64,000 nt of DNA from Nissolia schottii. Its lineage: Eukaryota > Streptophyta > Magnoliopsida > Fabales > Fabaceae. The notes under the pieces are model-generated. The model was given only the letters and a program-made list of their open reading frames with translations. It was not told the origin of the DNA and ran no database searches. Shown here one piece after another: positions 1-13,104 of this stretch (position 1 is its first letter; each line of letters begins with the position of its first letter). The translations under genes and the position numbers were made by a program. The DNA is taken from positions 124,001 to 188,000 of the forward strand of contig QANU01076221.1 in assembly GCA_003254905.1 (NCBI GenBank). Reading direction: 5' to 3'.

Positions 1-3000
1 AAGGCCTGCATCAGAAATTGAGGGCTCTGTTGTGGATTCTTCTGTCAGTGCTGGTGGTAGCTCGCAGCCACCGCCACCTCCTGTTCCACCTCCGAAGCCT
101 TCTTCTAATAACTTAAATTCAAGGAGGAATGTGTCAGGGACTTCAAATGCACATGGAGGATCACCTAGAAGAGCAACTGCGTGGCCAGTGGTTTCAGCTA
201 GGACTTCACCTGCTGGGTCTCGACCTTCTTCTCCCCGGGCTCATGGTGAAAGTGAGGGGTACAATAGTGCTGACGAGCAGAATCAATCCTTGGTGTCCTC
301 CTATGGTGATTTAGTAAGTTGATGATTACTCTAGTGAAGTCTTAACAAGTGAATCAGTATTCTCTGTTCTTTTAGACTTCTTTAGCCTGAGTTAGTTGAT
401 GTGAGTTATTGGATAAAACAATATTGCGACAATTTTTGGTATGTGATTCTTTTAGGCCAAGAGGATAATCACATAATGAAGTAAACACTTAAGTTGTCTG
501 AACTGTCCAGCAATTTTTAACTAACCTTCAGTATTTTAAATTACCCCCTTGTCGTTTTTTTCTTCTTTTTTTGGCATTCTTGTCTTTTCTTTCTAGTTAT
601 GGCACAAACCATCTGATGGGCCATTAGTGAATAGAAAGAAGGATTAAGAAGTTAGGCTGCAAAGCTGCAGGCTGAAAAAGGGGGACAATGGAAGGCTATG
701 AAAGAGAGAAGAGGAGGGAGAACAAGGGAAATTAAGGAGGGGAAAATTGGAGGAAATTCTTTTATGCTGCAGCCTAACGCTTTGAACACCAGGTAGTAGC
801 CGAAGGGCGAGAGGAGATAGGGGAATCAGTGGAGAATGACTATCCGAAGAGGGTAGCAAAGGCTGTGAGGAGAGGAGGACATTATCTGGTATTGAGGGGG
901 CTGTTTCGACTACTGGAGCATACTGATTCTCTGATTGTTTTTTTACCTTGCTTACTAGTTATTGTTGCATTCAGCTTTTGTAATTGAGGCTTGGTCTCTG
1001 AATTAACTTCAGTAATCTCAGTACTAATACTAGACTTGATAGTTGGAGTTTTTTCCTGGTGATTTTCGTAAATCATTTGCACACTCTGTAATCCATATCC
1101 GAATTCCTATTCTATCACTGACTTACAGTCTATTTATCAAAGATCTGTGCAGTTATGTTTCCTATGTTGGATATTTTATGTGTTGTATGATCGTATCTTA
1201 ATGCCTTTCTTAGAGATGTTGTAAGGCATTATTGCATATTCATATATTAGTTAAAAAGTTTCTATTTAAAGGCTTTCTGCAATTTTGTTGTTTCATGGTT
1301 GAGATAATCATCATATATTAAATGATATTGACATCTATGCCAGGAAAAAGAGCGGCAGTTTGAAATTGATATCAGAAGGGCAAAGGGTTATGAAGTGAAA
1401 AGAATGTTGGAGGATGGAAATTGCCTTTTCCGTGCTGTTGCAGACCAGGTGTATGGGGACTCTGAATCATATGATTTGGTCAGACAGATGTGCATAGATT
1501 ATATGGTATGATAACACTGTACATTTATTTTTCGCCCCAGATTATCCTTACTATATATCTGCTTCAATTTTCTCATGATAGAAAATATACTTCTGATTAG
1601 GTTAGTGCTTGTCAAATTTTGGAGATGTTGATTTGATTTCTTGGGGTTGCAAATTCCAATGGTCTTTTTGCAAAAAGTATTGACCCCTAAATGTTCAATT
1701 TTCTTTTGTATTCAGTCCTAACCAATATTTGGCATTCTACAGATTCAGGAATGATGCCAACATGGTTTGTGGGTTTCAAAGCTGTATTTTTACAATTATA
1801 CTAAGCGATTAAATAAAGGACTTGTTTTAAGGTTTAGGGATTAATCATGAGTTGTCAAGGTTATTAATGTGCCTAGGTTTCAGTGCATGCTGGAATGCCT
1901 GGACAGTAGGAAAGTAAATGATGTTTGCTTACTAGAGTTAGGGTTTTTTTTGGGGAAAGAGGAAGGAATTTTAGGGTTTTGAAAACATGTCAGAGTGATG
2001 AGCACTTTTGTCGTTAAATAAGTAATGCGGTTAATGGAAACATGAACAATGGTAGAGAAAATGAGAAGGGGGAATGTTATACTCACAATTCTGTAGCATA
2101 TTGCCATATTCTACTCTGGTGGAAGCAGATTAAATCTGATCCAGCATATGGATTGAAGGAAGCCCTGTTATTTGTTATAGTAGTAGCTGAGCTGAAATAT
2201 GCAGATTTGCACATTAGTAGAACTCCGTCAAAGTATTATTTTACATCATATTTCTCACTGGTTCCTTAATTTTCTATGTTTTTGCTTTTGATTAGATTTG
2301 TGAATCAAATTTACTTTCTATGGTTTTGTCTATCCAAAAAAGGAATCTACCTGTTGTGGTATAGTTTTATTATCTTCCATGTTTTGACTTTTGAGCATAA
2401 CTTCAGCTGTATGAATGCCACATCTTGGATTTTTGTTTTCCTTAAATACTTTGGTGCCTGTTTTATTGAACTTTAGAATAAGAATTACTGGATTTGTATT
2501 TTCAGGAACATGAGAGAGACCACTTTTCTCAATTTGTAACGGAAGGTTTCACATCATACTGTAAGAGGAAGAGAAGAGATAAGGTCTGTCAGAGTTTAGT
2601 TTGGGCAGCTTTTTTGTTTTGTTTGCTGGAGGTCATGGCATTAACCAACTCCAACAATTATTAAGATTTAAGGGTCTGTTTGGTTTATTTTTTTTAGTCT
2701 GTTTCCTGTTTTTTAGGGTTTTAAGAAGAAATAGTGAAAATAGGAAATGAAAACAGAGAAAAGATTTTCTTTTGTTAACTATTTCCTTCACAAAATCTTG
2801 AAAATAGAAAACTGACATAAACCAAATAGACCCATAGATTTTCTAATAGTCTGGTTCTCTGGTAGTGTAATTTTTATTCCACATTGTTACATTGGCAACT
2901 CACTTCACTCTGACCGTGCTTCGCAATGATCTATTACATATTTGTTTAACCATAAAGTCGAACATTCTTTGTGAAGTGTAAATACTAGCTTTAGTCTATT

Positions 3001-4713
3001 TGGTGTTATCATTCTTAGATGTTAGCATTGACTGGTTTTTGGTTGGGTGAATGTTAAGATCTGGAAATATCCTATTTCATGTTATAGGCTGCTTAAAGAT
3101 ATGGTTTTCAAATGTTAATACCAGTCTCGTACAATTTTAAGATATTGTAAATTGTAATATGCCAAGATGAAATCCTAATTATTGTGTATCCAATATGCAT
3201 GTTACACATTCTCATTAATGTGTCTCAAATTTCAATCATCTCCACCATATTTCAGATTATAGTCCCTTTTAATGCAGTTTTACTTGATTTGAATGTGTCC
3301 ATAGGTACTTTAGCTTTCTGATTTAGGCATAAATTTCTTTGCACTGGTTGGCAGGTCTATGGTAACAATGTTGAGATTCAAGCCATTTGTGAAATGTATA
3401 ACCGCCCCATTCATATATACTCCTACTCTACAGGTACAGTTTCTGTTTATATTTTTTGTTGTTGTAATTGTTATTGGTGAGTTATTTGCCGTTACCATTA
3501 GTAAGATCAATTGTTGATGCAGAACCTATCAATATATTTCAAAGAAGCTATAACACTGACACACCACCAGTACGACTAAGTTATCACCACGGGAATCATT
3601 ATAACTCCCTTGTTGACCAACGGCGCCCAACAATTGGTGCTGGACTTGGGTTCAGTTCTCTTCGTGGGGTAAATACTTGTTGTCACTCCCTTTCTTACAT
3701 TTATTTTTTCTATTTATTTTGATCAAAGGTAATTTAGGTTCATCTGCCAACTGAGAGAACACGAGTCATATTGAATTTCAAATCAAATATTTAATATTTA
3801 TAAAAAAATCTCAAAAGGATTTTAGGAGTGGCCCCTGGAAGGGCCCCTGAAACTTGGAAGTTGACTCATCATTACATTGACCAATTGGTTGGCTAATGAT
3901 TCTTCTTTTATCAAAAAATATTGGTCGGCAAATGGTTGATGGTACATTTTTTTTATTTACAATGCAGACAAATGTTGACCAAGATAAAGTCAAGGCTGCC
4001 ATTAAAGCAGCACAAGAAGAACTGATTGATAATGCAAGTATTTCAAATTGTAACAGTGTTGAACATGGTTTTTTTACTTTTTCATTGATGTTGATGACAC
4101 CCTTTTTTCCAACTTCTCTTTCAACAGGCACTTTTAGCTGAGGGAAGGTTTTACTCTGATCTTGAGCTCACAGAGAAGGAAATTGAACGTGCAGTAATCG
4201 AAAATTCTCGGGCTGAGTATCTTGCTGATGGTACATTTAAGCAACAACTTGGCTTTAGAGAGTCATCTACATCAAATGCTGAGCCATCTTCCTCTGGAGC
4301 AAGTGAGTGTATCCTCTCATGCTACTTGGTCTATTTGCTTCAATAATAGCATTTTAGTGGAAGCATAGTTATGGCCTGAAACTATGAAATCAATTAAAAC
4401 TGAGCAATTTAAAAAAAATTCGTTTTTTTTTTCTTCCTAGTCTCATTTTAGCAATGGATGATCTGTATACTTGTGTGATTGAAATTTGGGACACATATCA
4501 GGGTCATCCGGCAGTGATTCCAAGATGGGACAAGGGAAAGAGCATGGCACTGATCTTAGCAGCAGTATACAAATTCTACTGTCAATGGGATTCAGTTACC
4601 TACAAGCCATTGAGGCTTACAGCATATTTGGTGATGATGTTGATTCTATGGTTTGTTACCTGCTTGAAACTGGTACTAGTAGCAGATGGAAAGGAAAGGC
4701 CACTGAAGATTGA
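1..4713 (+). CDS. OTLD1: OTU-domain deubiquitinase, OTLD1/OTU6-like (5' end outside the window)
   Basis: Eight exons can be joined in phase: 1-313 (partial), 1344-1505, 2506-2583, 3355-3433, 3523-3668, 3968-4033, 4128-4302 and 4502-4713. They give 409 residues plus stop. A Ser/Pro-rich N-terminal tail precedes the OTU cysteine-protease domain. The Asp/Cys motif LEDGNCLFRAVADQVYG puts the catalytic Cys near partial residue 131, and YHHGNHYNSL supplies the His near residue 236. A UBA-like helix bundle (about residues 360-400, MGFSYLQAIEAYSIFGDD) ends the protein. OTU plus C-terminal UBA is the arrangement of Arabidopsis OTLD1 (At2g27350), a nuclear deubiquitinase reported to act on histone H2B. 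Family assignment comes from the motifs; the substrate is inferred. The intron after 4033 begins GC, not GT. AATAAA hexamers occur at the stop codon and near 4765. The true start codon lies upstream of the window. Confidence 0.9.
2672..2833. mobile_element. Small foldback MITE in an OTLD1 intron
   Basis: A 162-bp AT-rich block in the intron between 2583 and 3355 has near-perfect terminal inverted repeats of about 16 bp (gggtctgtttggttta at the left, its complement with one mismatch at the right). The arms continue as an imperfect stem. I found no convincing target-site duplication, so the superfamily is open. It carries no coding capacity. Confidence 0.6.
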
Positions 4714-6075
4714 ATAAAGACCTTATAGCTTCTAGTCTTAGATTATCGTCATCCAAATGAGATCAATAAAAGCGATGTATTGATATATGTCTTTACTCTT
4801 TTTTAGGTTAGTTTTGTTTCTCGAATCTTTTATCACGGTAGTATAAAACAAATTGAGGACAATAATAGACCTCGTTTTACTTGCGCTAGTTAATTAGATT
4901 GCCATTGAAATAACTGTTCTGTTTCTTTGTCCCTTCGTTTAGATGTGTTGATCCTTAAGGTTTGATAAAAATACGTACCAAAATGATTTTTTTTTATAAA
5001 AAAATTACCCGCTAATATTGACTGACTACCATTTATGTAGTAGTATTAATTTATTTGCAAAGTTAGTTGAATTTAAATTCAAAACCATTATCAGATACTC
5101 ACTTATAATTGAACTTCAAGCTAGGTGTGCTAAAACTCTAGTTGAAGGGTAGGATGCTTCTCATGCAACCAATGAAATAGATAAAAGCTCTGGCTATACC
5201 AAGATTTGAGCTGTTTAGCTGAGAAATCAAACAGGTAACTCGGAGGATTCTAAATTGAAGTGGGGCAAGTTATCATGAAAATAGGGAGGTATGTGTAATT
5301 TTACCATTTATGAGGGACTAAGTGTATTTTCAGTTAACTATATTTTTAATCTTAACTTTCTTAATTTAAATTTTAACATTCCACCTTATTCCACTTATCT
5401 TTCTTAATTTAAGCATTCCTGTAGCATAATATTTTCATTCAAATTTTATATTGTCTAACAACTAAAATAAATAAATGTCATTCAATTTTTTTTTAAAAAA
5501 ACTATAAATTTTGATATATTTTATTTAAAATTACTATCATTTACCAAAAATAAATATTGATTACCATTTTTTTACTTAAATTTATTATAAATGAACATAA
5601 AAAATACATATATCAAAACAATTCTGTATAATACCTTATACTAGTTAAAATTATACTTTATCACTGTTCAACTTTCTATTTTGGTATTTTCACAAATAAC
5701 TATTCACTTTTTAAATTTAGACAATATTAATTATTTTATCTCTTATCATACCCCAAAGAATAATAGATGAAAGAGAAAATAAAGATGAATGTATTAAATA
5801 AGAATAATGTTATAAAGTAGTATAATTTTCAATATTTTCTTAATCAAGGAGGAGTTAAAATAATAAGATTAGTTGTAAGGTTGTTTTAGTAATTGCGTAC
5901 AAGTGTTTTATTCTTGAGGAAGAAGGTGAGTTTGATAGACTCAACAACAACACAAGCTAGTTCACCGGCATTCCCCCATTACGTTTCCACTCTCTCCAGA
6001 AACCCAAACCCAACCGCCAATCCCCAACCCGCAAAATTCTAGGGTTCGCGGCTGCGCCACAGAATCAGAATCAGA
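4714..6075. other. Intergenic spacer, OTLD1 to DCP1
   Basis: AT-rich DNA with the OTLD1 3' UTR at the left and the DCP1 5' UTR at the right. The last 130 bases before the DCP1 ATG are C-rich. No ORF of note, RNA gene or recognisable mobile element was seen between them. Confidence 0.6.
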
Positions 6076-7940
6076 ATGTCTCAGAACGGGAAGGTGATGC
6101 CGAATCTGGACCAGCAGAGCACCAAGCTCCTGAACCTCACCGTTCTCCAGCGCATCGACCCTTTTGTCGAAGAGATTCTCATCACCGCCGCCCACGTCAC
6201 CTTCTACGAGTTCAACATCGACCTCTCCCAATGGGTTCGAACCACCCCCCCTTCCTCCTTCTCCTGTTGATTCCATTTTCTCTCTCTCTCTAACACTTTC
6301 TCTCTCTCTATTCTCTGTTCGATTGCTTTTGCAGAGCCGCAAGGACGTCGAAGGATCCCTCTTCGTTGTTAAGAGGTCAATTTTATATTATTTTTCGTCC
6401 ATCGCATCGCGCGATTCATGAATTTTACTTTTTGGTTACTGAGGTTAACTGTGTGCCCTTTCGTTTTTGATTTTCAGGAACACGCAACCGCGATTTCAGT
6501 TTATTGTGATGAACCGTCGCAATACTGGTTAGTCACTGAATCTGCTTTTGTTTTTTGTCATCAATTTTTGTTTTTTTTTTTTTTAGGAAAAAAATTATGC
6601 TTTTTGTTAGCAACTGGCATAATGCATACAACTTGTAATCCATGGTTGTCGGAAAATTTGAATTCTGATGGTGTGTTTGGTATGAGGGTGAAAATGGGGG
6701 AGAATTTTTCATGGATTATATTTATGTGTAACAACTCCTTTTTGCCCCCCTACCAAACTAACCCCGAGTATGGTTTTTCAGTTCAGGTCCTTGTCGTGTA
6801 ATGTAATGAGTTTGTTAGCCTTTTTCCCTATGTTTGCTTGTGAGGTAATGACACGTTTTTAGTTATTAGGTGTGCTTTTACCCTTAAGATTATAGGGTTG
6901 GGACTTGGGTATTGGCTATGGGAATTCCACAGTTGACATCTTGCACTTGATATTGTGAGTATCGTGAAATTTGTAATAGTAATTATGAAGACTGTAAATA
7001 AGCCTTGTAAACTTCGTTATAAGGATGAAATATTCATTGCTGCTGCTACATGTGGTGGTGGAGAACTTCCTATTATCCGTGCATTTAACCCTGGTATATG
7101 TTTGGCATAAGCAGAAAATTTGGTGGAAAATCTTTTGGGGGATTTCGAGTATGAAGTTCAGGTTCCATATCTACTGTATAGAAATGCTGCTCAAGAAGTG
7201 AATGGTATCTGGTTCTATAATTCGCGTGAATGTGAAGAGGTTGCCAATCTTTTTAGCAGGTATTGAAGTTTGGAAATGCTGTGTCTCACATGAATATTTT
7301 ACTACCCGAGATTATGAATTTTAATTATCAATGAGAACATCAGATAGTGGTTTTGAAACATACACATTAACATTGAAATTTCCCCCCAAATCTTATTATT
7401 CTTATTTAACCATATTATTCACTTATATTTGGCTGATTTTCAGGATCCTTAACGCATATGCTAAGGTGCCTCCAAAGTCAAAGGTGTCTTCTACAAAGAG
7501 GTAATAATAATATGTTTCTAGCTGGTTCGGTGTATTCATGCTACCACCTGATCCCTCCCCCATGGATGGTGGGGCTGGTATCCTATTTTCTTTCAGTCCT
7601 ATCCCATTCTACTCTTCTACTGCATCGTATTCATATCCATGGTCCTGACGAATGCAAGGTTTTATAGTTTTCTTAATGGTCTCCTTTGAGTCATCTCTCT
7701 CTCTCTCTCTCTCTTGCATGTTATGTCTTGTCTCTGTCTCACATGCCTCTACGTTCATGGTCTCCTTCTGCCTGAGTTCCCAACATACTATTGTAGATAA
7801 TCCTGCCCGTCTATAACTGGGGATCACTTGAGATGCAATGTAGTTATTTTTTGGGGCTAGAGCTATTAGAATTTTTTGGTTGGTGAGAAAGTGAAGGAAG
7901 GCATAAGAATGTTGAGGGAGAAGATAAATGTGCGTGTGTA

Positions 7941-7993
<53 letters not shown>

Positions 7994-10863
7994 GAGAGTC
8001 TGAATTGATTTTGGAGAGTGAAACTTATTTGTATTGAGTTGAATAAGTGCAACTGCTTACAACTTACATAACAGAATAACTACCGACTGAACATCTGGTG
8101 ATTGCTTTATCTAACTAGCTCTACCAGATAATTAACCAGCTGTCTTTTACTAACTCTGACAATTAAGTTCTAACAAGTCAAGACGCATAAACTAAAAACA
8201 CACAAAAAAAAAAAAAAAAANNNNNNNNNNNNNNNNNNNNNNNNNNNNNNNNNNNNNNNNNNNNNNNNNNNNNNNNNNNNNNNNNNNNNNNNNNNNNNNN
8301 NNNNNNNNNNNNNNNNNNNNNNNNNNNNNNNNNNNNNNNNNNNNNNNNNNNNNNNNNNNNNNNNNNNNNNNNNNNNNNNNNNNNNNNNNNNNNNNNNNNN
8401 NNNNNNNNNNNNNNNNNNNNNNNNNNNNNNNNNNNNNNNNNNNNNNNNNNNNNNNNNNNNNNNNNNNNNNNNNNNNNNNNNNNNNNNNNNNNNNNNNNNN
8501 NNNNNNNNNNNNNNNNNNNNNNNNNNNNNNNNNNNNNNNNNNNNNNNNNNNNNNNNNNNNNNNNNNNNNNNNNNNNNNNNNNTCATGTATCAATTGTTTT
8601 AAACGTGTATAAATTACTTCTCTTTGCTGTTTTACGCTTCTACTGGTGCCTTTTTCTAAGAGATGCCATCTTTGATATGAACAATATTGGGCGTCCTTGC
8701 TGCATATTTGGTTTTTCCTTGTTTCTTTCTATTTTATATTTTTTAGGCTTTGGAGGATATTTTACCCTCCTGTGCTCTCCTCCTCTTCTCTTTTAGGGTG
8801 TGTTTGGCTGGGGGTAAAAGTTTCATGGATTGGATGGATGGATTTATGAGTAATTTTAGTCATGAATCTAATCTATGAAACTTTTACTCCCATTTTATGC
8901 CCCAACCTAACACCCTTAAGAAATCTTCTTTTCTTTCAAAACAATCCCATGTCAACAGTAAGTGCTTCTTATGTAGTTGATACTTGATAGCTTAATAAGC
9001 ATCAATTTGTCATTTATGTTGGCAAATTGTATACCTGGAATTTGAGTGGTGATGTTCTTCTTACATCTTTGCAGCGAGTTTGAGGAACTGGAAGCTGTAC
9101 CAACTATGGCAGTTATGGATGGTCCCCTTGAACCGTCATCGTCAACTGCTTCCAATGTAGCTGATGTTGCCGATGATCCATCATTTGTAAACTTCTTCAG
9201 TGTATGTACCATAGTGAAGAATGTTATTTGCTTCTAATATTTTGTTACGGCAATCTTTTATTCATATAATCTAGTCTAAACTTTCTTGACAAATAATATG
9301 ATTTGATGACACTTGCATGGTGGATATGAATAATTGTATGCCTTGCTTGGTTATTTACTTGTGTTACTTTGCTTCCTGGGGCTTCGCAAAATTTTCTCAC
9401 TGCATCTGCCAATTTTATTTTATTTTTTTTTGTATTTCTGAAAACATTATAGTTGACTCAATTCTGGGTGGATGTATCTTTTTGGAATCTGAACCTCATG
9501 TCTGAAAACATTGTTTTCTGGACCTGTTTGGACAAAGAATTTCTGGACTGTAGGACCAAGGGATGCATATGGCATTATTATAGTTCATCATGCCCAAAAG
9601 TGGCCTTTTGAAATGCAACTCTTAGAAAGACTTTGCCACAAACTTCTTTATTTAAATCTGTGAATATCTGTCATGGATTTGGATCATCTGAAGAGCCTGC
9701 AAATCCAAAATGGTGATACCCACTAACAAGAAAATCAAGGAAGTGGGTTGTCACATGTTTATGATTTGTTATCTAGTTGCTTGAAATTTATAAAATGTTC
9801 GAATTGTTGATTTTTCCAGTAGTAGTTATCAACTGTGCACTTCAAGGATCCAGGTGAATGTACTATATTATGTAAATGTAACTGATTAGTCATCTGTTTT
9901 CTTATCAAATCTCTATAGTGCGCTATATTTTGCTCAAGATGAAGAACTACATGTATTATGGACCCATATACTGTATATGAATATGACCATTTATATGTAA
10001 TATTCAGCACATCGATACCTGCGAATATAGTTTTTTGTGATAAGTTAAACTTTTATAACCCAATTCTGATAGGTTAATTTTTCCTGATACATTATTATTG
10101 CAGGCAGCTATGGCCATTGGGAATACTTCAAATACTCCAATTACTGGACAACTTTATCAGTCTTCTGCTACAATTTCTTCATCATCTTTGCCAAGTCATA
10201 CCGCGACTCCCACTGTGCCAGCCTTGCAGGTGGTCTCTCTTTCAGCATCTGCTCCTGTAATGCCCCAGCATGATGCTCCTGAATCCAGCAGCAGCAGCAA
10301 AAGAGCCGCAAATCTTGTGAAGCCTTCTTCTTTTATCATCCCTCCCCCTTCTTCAGCAATGATGATCCCACCTGTTTCTTTATCAACACCTACTGCTCCT
10401 CCACTTCATCCTGCTGTCAGTGTACAGCGTCCATATGGTGCTCCGCTGTTACAGCCATTTCCACCTCCAACTCCACCACCTTCACTTACTCCTACTTCTG
10501 CTCCCCTTCCAAACTTTGGTTCAGTTATCTCTAGAGAAAAGGTCCGAGATGCTCTTCTTGTGCTTGTTCAGGTTAGTTTGCTTGCTTGCTTGCTTTGTAC
10601 TAGTGCTTATTATTCCAGCTACAATGATCTTAAATATCACCCGTAGGAAGCAGATAATTGTGTATGATCTTATCTTATTCTATTCCCTGCTATGAAGCAT
10701 ATATTAGTATCTTGTTCTTATTATTTATTATTTTTACTACTACTACTACTAATACTATTATTGTTTGTCCTCTCATTTTTCTAATTTTTTTTTTCCTGCA
10801 TGATAGGACAATCAATTCATTGATATGGTCTATAGAGCGCTGCTGAATGCTCATCAATCATGA
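6076..10863 (+). CDS. DCP1: mRNA-decapping enzyme subunit DCP1
   Basis: Eight exons join in phase: 6076-6234, 6335-6375, 6478-6527, 7115-7259, 7444-7500, 9075-9201, 10104-10571 and 10807-10863. They encode 367 residues, the length I recall for Arabidopsis DCP1. The N-terminal EVH1-type domain (about residues 10-140) carries the plant DCP1 signatures NLTVLQRIDPFVEEIL, FYEFNIDLSQW and NGIWFYNSRECEEVANLF. A Ser/Pro-rich linker follows, and the last about 40 residues match the conserved C-terminal motif (VLVQDNQFIDMVYRALLNAH), a trimerisation helix in this family. DCP1 activates the DCP2 decapping enzyme in cytoplasmic P-bodies. The start is the first ATG in a C-rich leader and opens directly on conserved sequence. 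Intron 5 contains an assembly gap, but all exons are intact. A possible 3' UTR intron (about 10873-11123) was not modelled. Confidence 0.95.
7930..7999. repeat. Compound (GT)n(GA)n microsatellite in DCP1 intron 5
   Basis: About 30 bases of GT repeat run straight into about 40 bases of GA repeat with one C interruption. A shorter (TC)n tract lies near 7696-7714 in the same intron. Confidence 0.95.
8203..8582. other. Assembly gap preceded by an A run
   Basis: A run of 18 A is followed by 362 N (8221-8582), all inside DCP1 intron 5. The homopolymer probably stopped the assembly. Anything in the gap is unknown, but the flanking DCP1 exons join in phase. Confidence 0.98.
8796..8915. mobile_element. 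Tourist-like (PIF/Harbinger) MITE in DCP1 intron 5
   Basis: A 120-bp element begins GGGTGTG and ends ACACCC, with imperfect inverted arms that share a block reading taaaagtttcat. It is flanked by TTA on both sides (8793-8795 and 8916-8918). GGG...CCC ends with a TTA duplication are typical of PIF/Harbinger-derived MITEs. It is non-autonomous. Confidence 0.75.
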
Positions 10864-11870
10864 CTTCATAAGGTGTTTATTTACCAACTCGCTGAAGGAA
10901 TTGTTTTTAGGTTGAATTATATTTAGTGTATTATTAGGCCAGGCTTTTATTCATGTCCTAAACTTTGAATTGTTTCAGTCATTTTTCAATATTTAAAATT
11001 CGTTGTGTGCTGTGATGACCATTTGGATCTAGCTAGTTTACTGAAAATGTCTCCCTCTTTTCAATAAGATTGATTGCAAATAAGCTGTCATATCAACTAT
11101 AATTGTGATATATGAAATGGCAGGAAATGGTGAGAGAACCTGATGATTGGTTAGAGAGAGCAATACGGAACTGATTTCACAGAATATGGTGATTGACTGA
11201 AGCAAATCTCCAAATTATTGTAGAGGGGTTGTGGAAAGGTTGTTATTGAGCCTCGTGTATTATATTAAGTTTTTAAATGTCAAGACTTGTATAGCAAGCA
11301 CCATTGGTCAGTGTTTCAATGAAAATGGACTGTGCGGCATAATGCAAGTATATAGTTAGCCTGGCTTTTTTTTTTTTTTTCTGGATGAATTATTATACAC
11401 GGCAGCTGACAAAATTAACTTGCGACAAATTATTCATTGCCGTTGCTTTAGGTAGAAATTTTCTTAAGATTAATTTGTGATACAGTATAACCATTATTAT
11501 AGTCTATAAAAAGTAACCATTATTATACATCATTAGAAGTTATTTATTCTAATAGTTATGTTTTAAAATTACACATTCAGTATGTCTTAGTTGATGGTGT
11601 TAAAAAAGTTTATTTTATTCGACCAAAAAGTTTTATTTTGTTAATATAAAACTTTTTTTTATCAAGTATAGCTTGAATGGTCCACAAAAACTATATATAT
11701 ATAATTAAGAAAGTAGGCAGTAGGGGCATAAATTTGGGTAAATATTCGAATTGGTACTGACAATTTGATATCAGGAGAGGGAGGGGCAATAGGTTTTTTA
11801 ATATTATTTTTTTTATTTGTTAAATTTTATAGTTTTATAATTTTTAAATAATAAATTTGATGACATTGAC
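10864..11870. other. DCP1 3' UTR and AT-rich spacer
   Basis: The first 300-400 bases are probably DCP1 3' UTR. The rest is AT-rich with poly-T and poly-A runs and no ORF or structured element that I can support. Confidence 0.5.
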
Positions 11871-12756
11871 TAGGGTTATCAAAATGAGTCTAGCCCGTGA
11901 GTTTGATTAAACGGATGGGTTTTACATAAAAAAAATATACCTATGAAATTTTTTTAAAAAATGGCCTGGTCCGTTTAAGTCTGCCTGCTAAACGGGCCTG
12001 CTCGATAGGCTCACGGGCTAGCCTGTGAGCCCGTGAATTTAATTTTTTTTTAAAAGAAACCAAAAGTTTTTGGTCTTTTGGCACTTGGTAGACCAAAATT
12101 GTTATTTTTAAAAATTAAGTTAATAAAATTACATGATAATTGATATTTCATTCAAATTAAAGTCCAAATTGAAGTTTTAGATCTTCATCTTGAAGCTCAA
12201 AATTGCAACTTAAATTGCTAAGTTGTTTTAGTTATAATTAAAATATTTTTTAGATATTTTAAAACTTGATGTGCATCGCACAAGTTTAGACTCTAGGTGT
12301 TAATTAAATACATTTTCTTGTTATCCCTTTTTTTTTCAAAGCTTTGCAAATAGCTTCTTAATTGAAAAATGCTACTATTTGTATACCTATTCAAAATTAA
12401 AGATTTCATAAACACAATAAAGAGATAAAGAAAAAAAATCACAAAACCTTAATTTTTTTTCTATTTATTACCATCGGAAATGGATCTTCAAATTTTACTT
12501 AAACTATTTCTTTTTGATTAATTAATAGATAGACGATAAAAAAAATAGTTAAAAATGATCGCGCATACTTATTCACAACTTTGTATATAAATCATAAAAA
12601 ATAGACCAAAATGAGTTGGCCCCGTTTAGACCCGCGAACCAACCATAAACGAGCAGAATCTTAAACATAGGTATAATTTTGACTCGGCCCGTTTCAGCCC
12701 GCGGGCCCAATCGGGCCGGGCCTTAATGGGCCAGGCTAGTCCGTTTGACACCCCTA
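11871..12756. mobile_element. Non-autonomous hAT-like transposon, 886 bp
   Basis: The left end (tagggttatcaaaatgag) and the complement of the right end (taggggtgtcaaacggac) form imperfect terminal inverted repeats of about 25 bp. They extend into GC-rich blocks of GGGCC/CCCG words. Flanking 8-mers are acattgac (11863-11870) and acagtgac (12757-12764), a 7 of 8 match as expected for an 8-bp hAT duplication. The interior is AT-rich without a transposase ORF, so it would need a partner in trans. Confidence 0.75.
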
Positions 12757-13104
12757 ACAGTGACTAATTTGATGTTAATTTTTAAAATGTTAAGATTAAA
12801 TTGATGTCACAAATATTTTTGTGAGGACTAAGTTGATGTTAAATAGAAAATTTCCATGACTAATTTGTATATTTACTCTTTTAAGTTTTTTCCGCCATTC
12901 AAGTATCGCTTTGTTTAGAGAATTTTCATTTGCGAGGGTGGGAACATTTATACAGGAATAAAATAATATCTTTGAAATCATCTTTCATTCCTTCACCATC
13001 TCTTTAACCAACTCAACATGAAGGCACAAGTTCTTCTGTGCATTTTCAAATATTCGAGGATGTAGTAAGTAGTTTACTACGTTGATCACTGCCCAAATAA
13101 AATG
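12757..13104. other. Short spacer and 3' UTR of the minus-strand gene
   Basis: AT-rich sequence between the hAT-like element and the stop codon of the CGL160-like gene. It contains short repeated phrases of the type gactaatttgatgtt that look like decayed repeat DNA. No gene is seen. Confidence 0.5.

Noticed and set aside
7609..8052. 147-codon minus-strand frame in DCP1 intron 5
   Set aside because: It is built largely from GA/GT microsatellite sequence.
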